Source of the DNA: Bombardia bombarda
Lineage: Eukaryota > Ascomycota > Sordariomycetes > Sordariales > Lasiosphaeriaceae
Length of the DNA: 64,000 nt
Direction: 5' to 3'
NCBI GenBank assembly: GCA_030512295.1
Contig: JAULSR010000001.1
Coordinates: forward strand, 5,417,001-5,481,000
In this document: positions 1 to 9,083 of the stretch, piece by piece
Layout: each line of letters starts with the position of its first letter
Position numbering within the stretch: the stretch's first letter is position 1
Made by a program: the position numbers and the translations under genes
Notes under the pieces: model-generated
The model's database searches: none
Told to the model about the DNA's origin: nothing
The model's input: only the letters and a program-made list of their open reading frames with translations

Positions 1-874
1 TCTTTCTTCTTTCTTTGCTCTTTTCTATTTCATTATTTGGGTGGCTGATAGGTGGGTCGAGTTCACGCGCCTTATGTGTTTTTCAGAGTCTGCAAAGCGT
101 CCTTTCTTTTACTCGACAATTATTTGCTTTGCGTTCTTTTTTCTTTTTCCCCCAATCCTTCCAGAGTTGTAATATGAGACTTTGAAGATTGTAATAGATG
201 GTGTGGTATGGAGGGCAAGCAGATAGGCACGCACTTCTTTGCGCTGGTTTTCTGTTGGTTTCTCAAGGCATCGTCCTGATCTACCTTGCTCTGGGATGGA
301 CGGATGCACGAACGGACGGATGGATGGAGACAGGCAGACACGGTCAGAAAAAGTTAATTGTTGTTGTCTGACAGGTGGTCGGTCTGTCGTTCGTACTTGA
401 TGAGAGGCGGTACACGGGAAAGCGAAGTGCTGTATCTACTTAATTGAGTTGTATCTACATATTGTGATGATTCCAGCTTGACTTTAGATGAACTTGATCG
501 TGACTGAGTTGAGATGTTATAAGTGTGGGGGTTGTGGTGTCTCAACTCCTGACGTCGCCCAGTTCGAGTATATAGGTTAATGGTTGATGTGTAGTGAGTA
601 ATGGACTATTGCCCGTTATTATCCATATTGCTAATTCGTATGTGGACACGGCGATGATGCGTTTATTACTAGGTCTAATACATGTAAAACACAATCTCCT
701 CAACCTTATTAGATTGTACTTGTTGGTATAATTTCGTCAAAAAAAAAGGCTCGTATCTCTAGTATAAACCAGTAAAGAAGTCTCCCTCTGCCCACCTGCC
801 CCCTTCCTTGCTCTATCTAGCTGGCCGTGAAAGAATGCCCATGTTCTCTTTTATCTACCGTCGATAAATGACTA
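1..874. other. intergenic, no gene seen
   Basis: No open frame here has the codon use or protein features of a gene. The stretch is moderately AT-rich, with short pyrimidine tracts at the left edge. The part next to 875 must hold the 3' UTR and polyadenylation region of the leftward SPF45-like gene. Confidence 0.6.
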
Positions 875-2655
875 CTAGTAGACACCCTTTTCGAACTTTT
901 CCGTATCGTAGAACTTGGCCGTGATGGCATTTCCGTTAAAAATACGGCCCTGTAATGCGTTGACAGCCTGTGGCATGGTTAGTAAAAGCAACTCCAAACC
1001 AAGAAAAAGAAGGTGAAAGGCGAAAAGTCAAAGGAAGCAAACAAAAAGCTCACCCTCAGCGCCGACACCCCATCAGTAAACTTGATAAACACCTGCCGGC
1101 TCTCGGGCTCGATATACAGCCTCTCCACCCGCCCATACTTCTCGCCGCACTCCTCGCCAATCTCCTGGCCCAGCCCGGCCTCGATCTCGGCCGCCAGGTC
1201 CGGCATGCCCTCGAGCATGTTCTGCAGCACAAGCACCTCGCTCGTCTTGCCCACTCCCCCGTCCGCCTCACCACCCTCAGCACCTGCCGGTGTTGTCTTC
1301 TTCTTGACCGCGCCGCCAATAATCTTGCCCCGGCCGCCGGGCCCGGCAAAGCCGCCGCCCTCGGAGTCGGGCCGCTTCCGGCGCTTCTCGACCTGGACGC
1401 GCAGGGCAGAGGTGATGCCGCCCTCGTCGGCGCCGAGGCCGGAGCCGGCGGTCCAGCCGTACTTGGACATGAGGCGCTGGGCGAAGCCGGCTTGGCCGGG
1501 GCGGCGGGTGCGTGGTGCTTCTTCTTCGGGGGCGGTGGTGGTGGTGGCGTCTGGCCCGCCGATGGGTGGTGGGATGTAGTTGTAGCCTTGTAGCTCTTCG
1601 TCGTCTTCGTCTTCGTCGAGATCCATCTCGTCGCCGGCGGGTGGCGCTGTTGGGGGAGCTTCGTAGCGGACTGGGGCGCGGGATATAGTTGCTGAGTCTG
1701 TTGTTGCTGGTGTTGGACTTGTAGTTGTTGTTGCTGGGGCTGTAGGAGGGGGAGGTGGTGGTGGTAGAGAAGCCGGGGGTGGTGGGGCCATGCCAGACAG
1801 GGCCAGACGGCGGGCGTAGGCGTCGTCGCCGGTTGGGTCGTCGGGGATGGGCGCCGCAGCAGTATTAGCACGTGGGGGGGAGACGGGTGGAGGGGCAAAG
1901 GATAGTGCTGCCGGAGGAGCGAATTGGTCTGCGTGAGAGACAGTGGTGGTTAGCAATGCTTTAGTAGACATAACTGACGAAGAGAAAAACATACTACCCA
2001 TGCCCGGCCGCCTGTCCTCCTCGTCGTAATCTTCCTCTCCATTACTCCTCCCACCCATGCTCCTGTCCTCGTCATAGCTCGACTCCCTCCTCCGGCGGTG
2101 GGCGTACAGTACATCCCGCCAGTCTTTCAACTCGCGGATGCGCTCGTCGCTGCGCAGGTACTCCTCAACATTGGTGGGCCGCGCCGGGTCGTACAGCTCG
2201 TCCCAGTCCGTCTCAGGGGGTGCGTCGTCCGTCTTCTTCTTTTTCTTGCGGCGCCCGCCCCTCTGCTGCTGCTGTCGTCCTGTCTGGTAGCGCTGCTTCC
2301 CACCGCCACCGTATAGAAACTCATCTTCTTCAGTCGCAGCCCAGTCAGCCAGGGTGCTGCGCTGTTGCTGCTGAGGCGCACCATTGCCGCCGGTGGACGA
2401 CGCTGCTGCTGTTCCTGCTGGGGGCGCTTTGGGGAAGCCTGGTTTGGGTTTGTTGGCTTGCTTGGCTTGTGGGCGGCGGATGGTGGGCTGGAAACGGAGA
2501 GCTGGATCTATCGGTCTCTTTGCTGGGGTGTCGCCTTGTGAGTTTTCGCTGAACAGCACAGGCTGGGCCGAGGTAGAGGCTGAGCTGTCGGTGTTGTTGG
2601 CCTCGTTGAGCAGGTTGGCGTAGAGGGACAGGCCGCCCCGCGCCGGCGTCGCCAT
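875..2655 (-). CDS. SPF45/RBM17-like splicing factor (G-patch + RRM/UHM)
   Basis: Model: complement(join(875..967,1054..1928,1998..2655)), 541 aa. The N-terminal half is disordered, with proline-rich tracts and KKKKK/acidic patches. A G-patch lies in the second half (GFAQRLMSKYGWTAGSGLG), and a C-terminal RRM begins at VLVLQNMLEG and ends GRIFNGNAITAKFYDTEKF. The RIF triplet matches the RXF motif of U2AF-homology motifs, which bind ULM peptides of SF1, SF3B1 and U2AF65. SPF45 proteins act in 3' splice-site choice and second-step splicing in the nucleus. The last intron (968..1053) is clear: donor GTGAGC, and the joined reading SALR/AVNALQG restores a typical RRM. The intron 1929..1997 (69 nt) is in frame without a stop; I infer it from the TGCTAACC branch site and CACGCAG acceptor, so a 564 aa retained form is possible. 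Family assignment is strong; function is by homology. Confidence 0.88.
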
Positions 2656-3218
2656 GCTTCTTTTTGGATGTGATGTGTATGTGGTAGACTTATGGGTTTA
2701 TGTACTGTATTCGGGTCAAAGGTTATAAAATGTCCGCCGCGTTGCACTGCTTGCCGTTCGTTTGGAGGTTCGTGTTTCACTCAGCCTTGTTGCGCGAGGC
2801 GGAAACCAGAGTGAGTGACGATTGAAGTTGTGGGGGCCCGCCGCAACGGTTCTGTTACCTTACACCACAGCTCACTGAAGCTTGGGCCGCCCACTGTATC
2901 ACAGGCTTCACAACACAACCAATCTCTTATATGATAAAAAAGATAATATTTAAAACTTGCATGTTGATGCATATATTTGGGTATGCAATCTCTCAACTGA
3001 AATTCCATGATGTTTGTTTCTCAGCTCGTCTATCTAATGCACCAATAGTCCCCCGTATTCGATCTCGCGTCGTCCCTTTTGTCAACAAGCCAAAACGCAG
3101 TTATATGCTAACAAGAGTATCCCATTCGCCCCTATTCCTCCAATCCCTAGTCGCTAAATAACAAAGCACACACCACACACTATATACACCCAACCCAACA
3201 CTATACACCCCAAGGAGG
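2656..3218. promoter_or_regulatory. tandem intergenic region: SPF45-like promoter and PRP2 3' UTR
   Basis: 563 bp between two leftward genes, so it should hold the 3' end of the PRP2 transcript and the promoter of the SPF45-like gene. No recognisable binding sites beyond AT-rich tracts near 2935-2960. Confidence 0.4.
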
Positions 3219-5975
3219 TCAGTACTTCCTCTCCTTAGGCATCTTCTTCATCGTCAACTGCTCCACATCCTTCATATCATAATAATGCCCCCCAAACTCC
3301 GTCAGCCACTTGGCCTCGATCGGAATCACGCTCCTCACAAACTCCCTCGACGTAACCACCAGCTCATGATATATAATCACCTTTGGCGGCGGGTCAATCC
3401 CCGCCACGACGCTGCTCGGGTGCACATAGACCGTCATGGCCGTCTTCAGCGTCCGATACCCATCACCACCCCTATTCAGCCTCGCCGCATTCAAGAAAAA
3501 CGCCGAAGTCAGCGCCCGCAGCACCGGCACCATATTGCTCACCCCCCCGCAGCTGCCAACAGCCCCGTCCAGCACCCTGTCGCACAGCTTGGCCAACTGA
3601 TCTCGCACGTCGCGCGCCCTGGTCAGCGACCGCTGCGTGAGGAAGTTCTCCTTGGCCCAGATGGGCGAGTAGTCGGCGTCCACCCACTGGTTGTACACGT
3701 TCAGCAGCGTGAGGTGGTCCCCGCCGTCTTTCACCGTGAACCGCGCACGCGCGCTGTCGGCGTGCACCTTCTTATCCTTGGGCCGGAAGAAGAGCGTGGC
3801 CGACTCGCCCAGCATCGACACGATGGTGAGCACCTCCTCGACGCAGCCCTCGGCCGTCGCTGCAATCAGCGCCTTGGCCAGCATAGGCTCGGCCGGGAAC
3901 TCGCCCATCTGCCGGCCGATGCGCGTCAGCGCGCCCGCCGAGTTGAGCGCCCCGAGCGCGTACAGCATGTTGAGCGACTTGATGAGCAGCTCCGTCGGCG
4001 GCGGGTCGAGGAAGTCGAAGCCCAGGAGATCTTCAATGCCCAGCGCCTTGAGCTGTAGCACCACGCTCGACAGCGACGTGCGCTGGATCTCGGGCGTTGG
4101 CGACTCGTCCATTTCGGAGAGGTAGGCGAATTTGGTGTAGAGGCGAAAGCACTTTCCCGGGCGGACGCGACCGGCGCGTCCCATGCGCTGGTTGGCGGCG
4201 GCGCGGGAGCAGGGCACCACGGCAAGCGTCGACTGCCCTGTGGTGCCGACTGGGCTGAAGGTGTTTTCCTTGACGTAGCCGCAGTCGATGACGTAGACGA
4301 TGCCGTCGATGGTGAGGGATGTTTCGGCAATGTTGGTGGAGAAGACAACTTTCCGGCATTTGGGCGGTGTGGGCTCAAAGATCTTGGCCTGCAGCTCAGA
4401 TGGCATGTTGGCGTAAATGGGCAGCGCGAGGATCTCCGGGACTCTACTGCCTAATTTTCGTTTGATTTCCTCGACGCGCTCGCAGGCGCGGTCGATTTCT
4501 TCCTGACCGGTGAGGAAAACCAGGATGCCACCCTCAGGCTGAGTGGCGTGGATCTGAAAGACCGTCACCAGGGCGGCTTCCAGGTAGTTGCTTTCTGGTG
4601 CAGACGTGTAGTATACGTCCACGGGGTGCACACGGCCAGGGACGTTAAAGATTGGCGCGTCGTCAAAGTAGGTGCTAAACTTTTCCGCATTTAGTGTTGC
4701 AGATGAAATGATGAGCTTCAGCTCTGGTCTGGCACGGGTAAGATCCTTGATCAAGGCCAAGAGGATGTCGGTCGAAACTGTCCGTTCGTGGGCCTCATCA
4801 ATGATGACGGCCGAGTAGCCTTCCAACGTTGGCGATGCCACCATTTCTCGAAGAAGCATGCCGTCTGTCATGTATTTCAGAACCGTCTTATCGCTGGTAC
4901 AGTCTTCGAAACGGATCGAGTAGCCGACCTCATGTCCAACCTTGACGCCCATTTCGTCGGCAACACGGGCGGCAACACTCATAGCGGCGACTCGACGCGG
5001 CTGTGTACATGCAATCTTTTGCCCGCCCTCGGTGAAGCCAGCCTCATGCAGGTACTGCGGGATCTGGGTAGTTTTTCCCGAGCCCGTCTCGCCCACCAGA
5101 ATCAGAACCTGGAATTCCTTGATGGCGTCTAGGAATGAGTCCCGGTACGCATACACGGGCAAACTCTTCCGCACGTCCAAGATGCTCCTGTGGGCTCTCT
5201 CGGCGGCATCAATCTTGTCTTTCAAGATCCTCTGTTCCTGCGTCAGGCCATCATTTGGTTGCGCATACTTTGCTGCATCGCGAACAAAAGTGATGGCGTC
5301 CTCGTCCAGCAGAAAGTCGTATTCCCCTTGGTCCTCCCGCTCGCGGCTCTGGATCTGCGATTTGGCCTTGACCGTTTGCTCGCGCTCCCACTCCTCATAC
5401 TCTGTCACATGCTTCTCGTTGCCAAACTCATCCTTCTCGATGTGGCGCGTGTAGAGCGCATCCTCCTTCTTCTTGCTGTCGGCGCCATACTGGTCTGGTA
5501 GACGGTATCCGTCCTGGTAGTCGTCGATGCGCGCCCGCTCCTCGGCCAGCCGCAGGATCTCACGGTTCCTCGCAAACTCAGCCTTCTCCTTCTCAGACAG
5601 GCGGACCCCCGATCGCAGCTCGGCCGTCTCCTCGGCGACTTGCTTGCGTAGCAGGGCGAGCTTCTCGGCTTCTCGCTTGGCTAGGTAGTCTTGGCGCGAC
5701 TTGAGGCGCAAGTCGTTCATCTTTGGATCCTCGCGCCTGGAATCAGTTCGAGATGCCGTGCTTGTTCTCGTCCTTGATCGATCTCGCTGGCGGGGTGATT
5801 CGTCATCGTCATGGCGCCTGCTCTTGTGGCGGCGAGGAGACTTTGAGCGATCGCGGGACCTGTCGCGTTTGCGGTCCCTCCTGTCTCTGTCCCTGTCCCT
5901 ATCCTTCCTGTCGTCCTTCGCAGGTGCTGCTGGACCGTCGTCCATGGGGACGAAGGCATATCGTTTTGACGCCAT
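3219..5975 (-). CDS. prp2: pre-mRNA splicing DEAH-box ATPase PRP2 / DHX16 / Cdc28
   Basis: Single exon, 918 aa. The first in-frame ATG is at 5975 (MASKRYAFVPMDDG); the frame is open further upstream but only with non-ATG codons. An RD/RS-rich N-terminus (residues about 20-80) is followed by a charged helical region and a DEAH/RHA helicase core: GETGSGKT (about 295-302), DEAH (393-396), SAT (425-427), FLTGQEEID, TNIAETSLTI and QRMGRAGRVRPG, then winged-helix/ratchet and OB-fold regions ending KKMPKERKY. PRP2 acts in the nucleus, remodelling the Bact spliceosome before the first catalytic step with its G-patch partner SPP2. The overall pattern points to PRP2/DHX16 rather than PRP16, PRP22 or PRP43. 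The next gene downstream on the same strand is also a splicing factor. Ortholog choice is by homology and would be settled by a tree. Confidence 0.92.
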   Translation of the reverse strand: MASKRYAFVPMDDGPAAPAKDDRKDRDRDRDRRDRKRDRSRDRSKSPRRHKSRRHDDDESPRQRDRSRTRTSTASRTDSRREDPKMNDLRLKSRQDYLAKREAEKLALLRKQVAEETAELRSGVRLSEKEKAEFARNREILRLAEERARIDDYQDGYRLPDQYGADSKKKEDALYTRHIEKDEFGNEKHVTEYEEWEREQTVKAKSQIQSREREDQGEYDFLLDEDAITFVRDAAKYAQPNDGLTQEQRILKDKIDAAERAHRSILDVRKSLPVYAYRDSFLDAIKEFQVLILVGETGSGKTTQIPQYLHEAGFTEGGQKIACTQPRRVAAMSVAARVADEMGVKVGHEVGYSIRFEDCTSDKTVLKYMTDGMLLREMVASPTLEGYSAVIIDEAHERTVSTDILLALIKDLTRARPELKLIISSATLNAEKFSTYFDDAPIFNVPGRVHPVDVYYTSAPESNYLEAALVTVFQIHATQPEGGILVFLTGQEEIDRACERVEEIKRKLGSRVPEILALPIYANMPSELQAKIFEPTPPKCRKVVFSTNIAETSLTIDGIVYVIDCGYVKENTFSPVGTTGQSTLAVVPCSRAAANQRMGRAGRVRPGKCFRLYTKFAYLSEMDESPTPEIQRTSLSSVVLQLKALGIEDLLGFDFLDPPPTELLIKSLNMLYALGALNSAGALTRIGRQMGEFPAEPMLAKALIAATAEGCVEEVLTIVSMLGESATLFFRPKDKKVHADSARARFTVKDGGDHLTLLNVYNQWVDADYSPIWAKENFLTQRSLTRARDVRDQLAKLCDRVLDGAVGSCGGVSNMVPVLRALTSAFFLNAARLNRGGDGYRTLKTAMTVYVHPSSVVAGIDPPPKVIIYHELVVTSREFVRSVIPIEAKWLTEFGGHYYDMKDVEQLTMKKMPKERKY

Positions 5976-6744
5976 CTTTGTTGGAATGTTGTGACAAGAC
6001 AGGAAGGCGGCTGACGTGTGAGTCGACAATGGCGCATCAGGCAACTGAGGGTAGGTACCTTGCTGTCGGGTGTAATTCAAAAGACCGTGCTGGGCCGATC
6101 AACGAGCAACTCTCCGAGCACTGGTGAATTCTTATCTTATCGTAGCCACTAAGGCACCTCCATGTCTGCCCCGCTAGACTCAGCTTGTGTCATTATGCTA
6201 TCTACTTTTCAATATCTTGGCGCGTTAAGGATTCTACTAATGATGATAAAGACCAATCACAAGCCGTATAGTGTTTAAAACCCCTGCAGAAACAATGTGG
6301 CATTTTTTCTTCCGGGTGCGCCCAGCCAGGCGACCTTTTAGACCCTGCCAGGGTCCTCCCCTCTGACCACGCTGGCTGCTTGGTATTTCCAGTGCGCTGC
6401 TGGAGCTTGCAGGACCCGCAGCCGCGTATAAGTCGAAACAAGATATTGTTCATACCTACCTTACACTTGATTCCCCCCAATTCCCAAGTGTATACATGGC
6501 GAGGCGTTCTTGACCTCAACTAGTGACCGAGGAAACTATTTGCTAATTTCGGTTCTTGTCGCTCTTTACCCAGCATTTGGCGCTCTATCTAGCTCGATTG
6601 CGCCTGTTGCGCGCGCGCGCACTTAGTGGACTTGACATTTCAAGACTCCCGCCGAGTGGACAGCCTGGCCCTTCACTGTTCAACTGAAAACGCCATAACC
6701 CACGATACCCAAATTCGGCTGGGTGATACTATAGGAGCGCAAAC
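5976..6744. promoter_or_regulatory. divergent promoter region PRP2 / SCJ1
   Basis: 769 bp between divergent starts. It contains a short (GC)n tract near 6610-6621 about 130 bp upstream of the SCJ1 start. Both promoters must lie here; no consensus unfolded-protein-response element was recognised with confidence. Confidence 0.45.
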
Positions 6745-8149
6745 ATGTTGCTCCGTAGGCCAGCTCTGCTGTTTCTCCTGACGCTGGCACAGTTTGTTCT
6801 CGGCCTCGAAGACTACTACAAGGTGCGAGCGACCCTGGCAACACATTGGCGTTTGCTGCTCGGTACAGGCGACACTACTTCAAGCTGACACCTTTCTAGG
6901 TACTTGGTCTGAACAAGCAGGCCAGCGACAGAGAAATCAAGTCGGCATACAGGCAATTAAGCAAGAAATTCCACCCTGACAAGAACCCGTAAGTATCTAT
7001 TTGGCTTCAGTACCCCAAACTCGTTCCGCTAGCTGACCCTGCTCGCCCTTCCATAGCAACGACGAGACAGCAAAAGACAAGTTTGTTGAAGTATCCGAAG
7101 CTTACGAGGCGCTCATCGACCCCGAAAGTAGAAAGGTCTACGACCAATATGGCCACGAGGGCCTGAAGCAGCGCCAGCAGGGCGGCGGCGGCCAACACCA
7201 TGACCCCTTCGACCTCTTCAGCCGCTTCTTCGGCGGCGGCGGCCACTTCGGCAACCAGCCCGGCCAGCGGCGCGGCCCCAACATCGAGGTGAAAGTCGGC
7301 ATCGCCCTGCGCGACTTCTACAACGGCCGCACCACCGAGTTCCAGTGGGACAAGCAGCAGATCTGCGAGGAGTGCGAGGGCACCGGCGCCGCCGACGGCC
7401 ACGTCGACACATGCCGCTCCTGCAACGGTCACGGTGTCAAGCTGGTCAGACACCAGCTGGCACCCGGCATGTTCCAGCAAGTCCAGATGCAATGCGACCA
7501 GTGCGGCGGCCGCGGAAAGACTATCAAGCACAAGTGCCCCGTATGCGCCGGACAGCGCGTCGTGCGCAAGCCCACGACGGTGTCGCTCACAGTGCAGCCC
7601 GGCATGGCGGACAACGTCAAGATTGTGTACGACAACGAGGCCGACGCCAGCCCCGACTACGTGGCCGGCGACCTCATCGTGACGCTAGTGGAGAAGGAGC
7701 CCGACCTGGAGAACGACAACCCCGAGCACGTCGACGGCGTCTTCTTCCGGCGCAAGGGCGACGACCTGTTCTGGCGTGAGATCCTCTCGCTCAGGGAAGC
7801 CTGGATGGGCGACTGGACGCGCAACATCACACACCTCGACGGCCACGTCGTTCGACTGCTGCGCAAGCGCGGCGAGGTGGTGCAGCCGGGCCACGTGGAG
7901 ACGGTGCCCGGCGAGGGCATGCCCAAGTGGCATGAGGACGGCGATAGCGTCTACCACAAAACCGAGTTTGGAAATCTCTACGTCGAGTATGTCGTCGTGC
8001 TGCCGGACCAGATGGAGAGCGGTATGGAGAAGGACTTTTGGGCCGTCTTCCAGAAGTGGCGCGGCAAGAAGGCCGTGGATCTGCACAAGGACAGTGGGCG
8101 GCCGGATAAGATACTTGAGCATGATGGACATGCGCATGAGGAGTTATAA
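6745..8149 (+). CDS. scj1: ER-lumenal DnaJ co-chaperone, SCJ1 type
   Basis: Model: join(6745..6822,6900..6988,7057..8149), 419 aa; introns of 77 and 68 nt. A signal peptide (MLLRRPALLFLLTLAQFVLG) leads directly into a J domain (EDYYKVLGLNKQASDREIKS) with the HPD triad in FHPDKNP. A Gly-rich linker (QQGGGGQHHDPFD, FGGGG) follows, then a type-I zinc-binding region with four CXXCXGX motifs (CEECEGTG, CRSCNGHG, CDQCGGRG, CPVCAGQR) and the two C-terminal substrate-binding beta domains. The protein ends HEEL, which fits the [KRHQSA][DENQ]EL retrieval pattern, so I infer ER-lumen residence. SCJ1 proteins stimulate the BiP/Kar2 ATPase in folding and ERAD. Start choice is firm because it yields the signal peptide. 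Confidence 0.93.
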
Positions 8150-8573
8150 GGGGTGAAAGGTTTGAAGAATTATCTGTTGTACTACATGTGTTTGCGGTGA
8201 TAGACGACATTTTAGAGGCGCTGTCGGTCGGATACTACAGATTATATGGCCTTCGGGTGAAGAGGCTTGTTTCTTGGGAAAAATTTCAGGTTCATTTACC
8301 GATATTCCAAGTACTGCGCAGTGATTAATGTGAGACCTGGGTAGAACATGTAGTATAAACTTTTTTGTTTCTTTTTACTACCGCCGGTTCGACAAATGAG
8401 CATGTACGAAGTACGAGAGATTACTCCTGAAGTCATTGTTCACCTCAACTTTGGTAATTGATTTGTTTTTGGGAAATTTCCAGGCAGGCAGTTATCATTC
8501 ACCATTCGACGGACTCGAGTTGATGTGACTGAACCGCATCAGCTTCTCCTTTCAGCCCTGGGTGGATGTTTCC
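8150..8573. other. intergenic: SCJ1 3' UTR and 5S upstream region
   Basis: 424 bp with no open frame of note. Holds the SCJ1 3' UTR and the spacer to the 5S promoter. Confidence 0.5.
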
Positions 8574-8577
8574 TATA
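8574..8577 (+). promoter_or_regulatory. TATA element of the 5S rRNA gene
   Basis: A TATA within CCTATAGAAG starts 31 bp upstream of the first 5S base. Dispersed 5S genes of Neurospora require a TATA at about this distance (-29); assignment here is by position and sequence. Confidence 0.6.
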
Positions 8578-8604
8578 GAAGCTCTGTTCGTCGTGTGAAC
8601 AAGC

Positions 8605-8723
8605 ACATACGGCCATAGATAGTGGAAAACTCGGCATCCCGTCCGCTCTGCCCTAGATAAGCCACTAATCGCCAGACTAGTAGTTGGGTCGGTGACGACC
8701 AGCGAATCCCTGGTGCTGTATGT
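8605..8723 (+). rRNA. 5S ribosomal RNA (dispersed copy)
   Basis: 119 nt. It begins ACATACGGCC and ends CTGTATGT, which pair over nine positions as helix I. Helix II pairs TAGTGG with CCACTA, helix III contains the invariant CCCGTCCGCTC, and the helix IV hairpin is GGTCG-GTGA-CGACC followed by CAGCGAATCCC, the conserved internal control (C-box) region for TFIIIA. CCAG pairs with CTGG in helix V. The gene is followed immediately by a T6 run and preceded by a TATA, so it looks complete and transcribable. Many helix bases differ from the Neurospora reference as I remember it, but in a pair-preserving way, so it may be a variant isotype. It sits in the 3' flank of SCJ1, away from any rDNA array. 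Confidence 0.93.
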
Positions 8724-8728
8724 TTTTT
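8723..8728 (+). terminator. RNA polymerase III T-run terminator
   Basis: Six Ts (overlapping the last base of the 5S helix) directly after the mature 3' end, as expected for pol III termination. Confidence 0.7.
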
Positions 8729-9083
8729 GTCATTTATGTTCGTTCCTCGTGAAGATATCAGAAAGATATAGAAGCCCGTGATTGTCATGATAGGAAGCTC
8801 TGAAATATCAAAATATAGTATTGATCTTATCTCTTCTCTCCCGTTTACTCACTTCACTCTCTCTCCAACGGAACATAACCAAACCAATACCAATTAAAAA
8901 CAACGCAGTAATATTATTTCAGAGATATGGAAGTTCATCATCAGATCTAGCATAAACAACGTATCAGACGTAAGCAATCGTCAGAAAAGTTACCAAGTCA
9001 AAACGTTGAGAAAATAATAAGAATAGAAAGACAAGGCCGTAGTGAAAGTCGGTCATAAGTCGTCATCAGCCATCAGCCACCTT
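8729..9083. other. intergenic: DUF3824 gene 3' flank
   Basis: 355 bp, AT-rich and pyrimidine-rich near 8830-8870. No gene. Contains the 3' UTR of the leftward DUF3824 gene. Confidence 0.5.

Noticed and set aside
970..1593. 207-codon plus-strand frame over the SPF45-like gene
   Set aside because: Antisense shadow of the G-patch/RRM region; low complexity.
3285..4058. 257-codon plus-strand frame over PRP2
   Set aside because: His/Arg-rich shadow of a strongly conserved helicase C-terminus.
6202..6519. 105-codon minus-strand frame upstream of SCJ1
   Set aside because: Lies in the divergent promoter, no family features, starts beside the (GC)n tract; likely chance.
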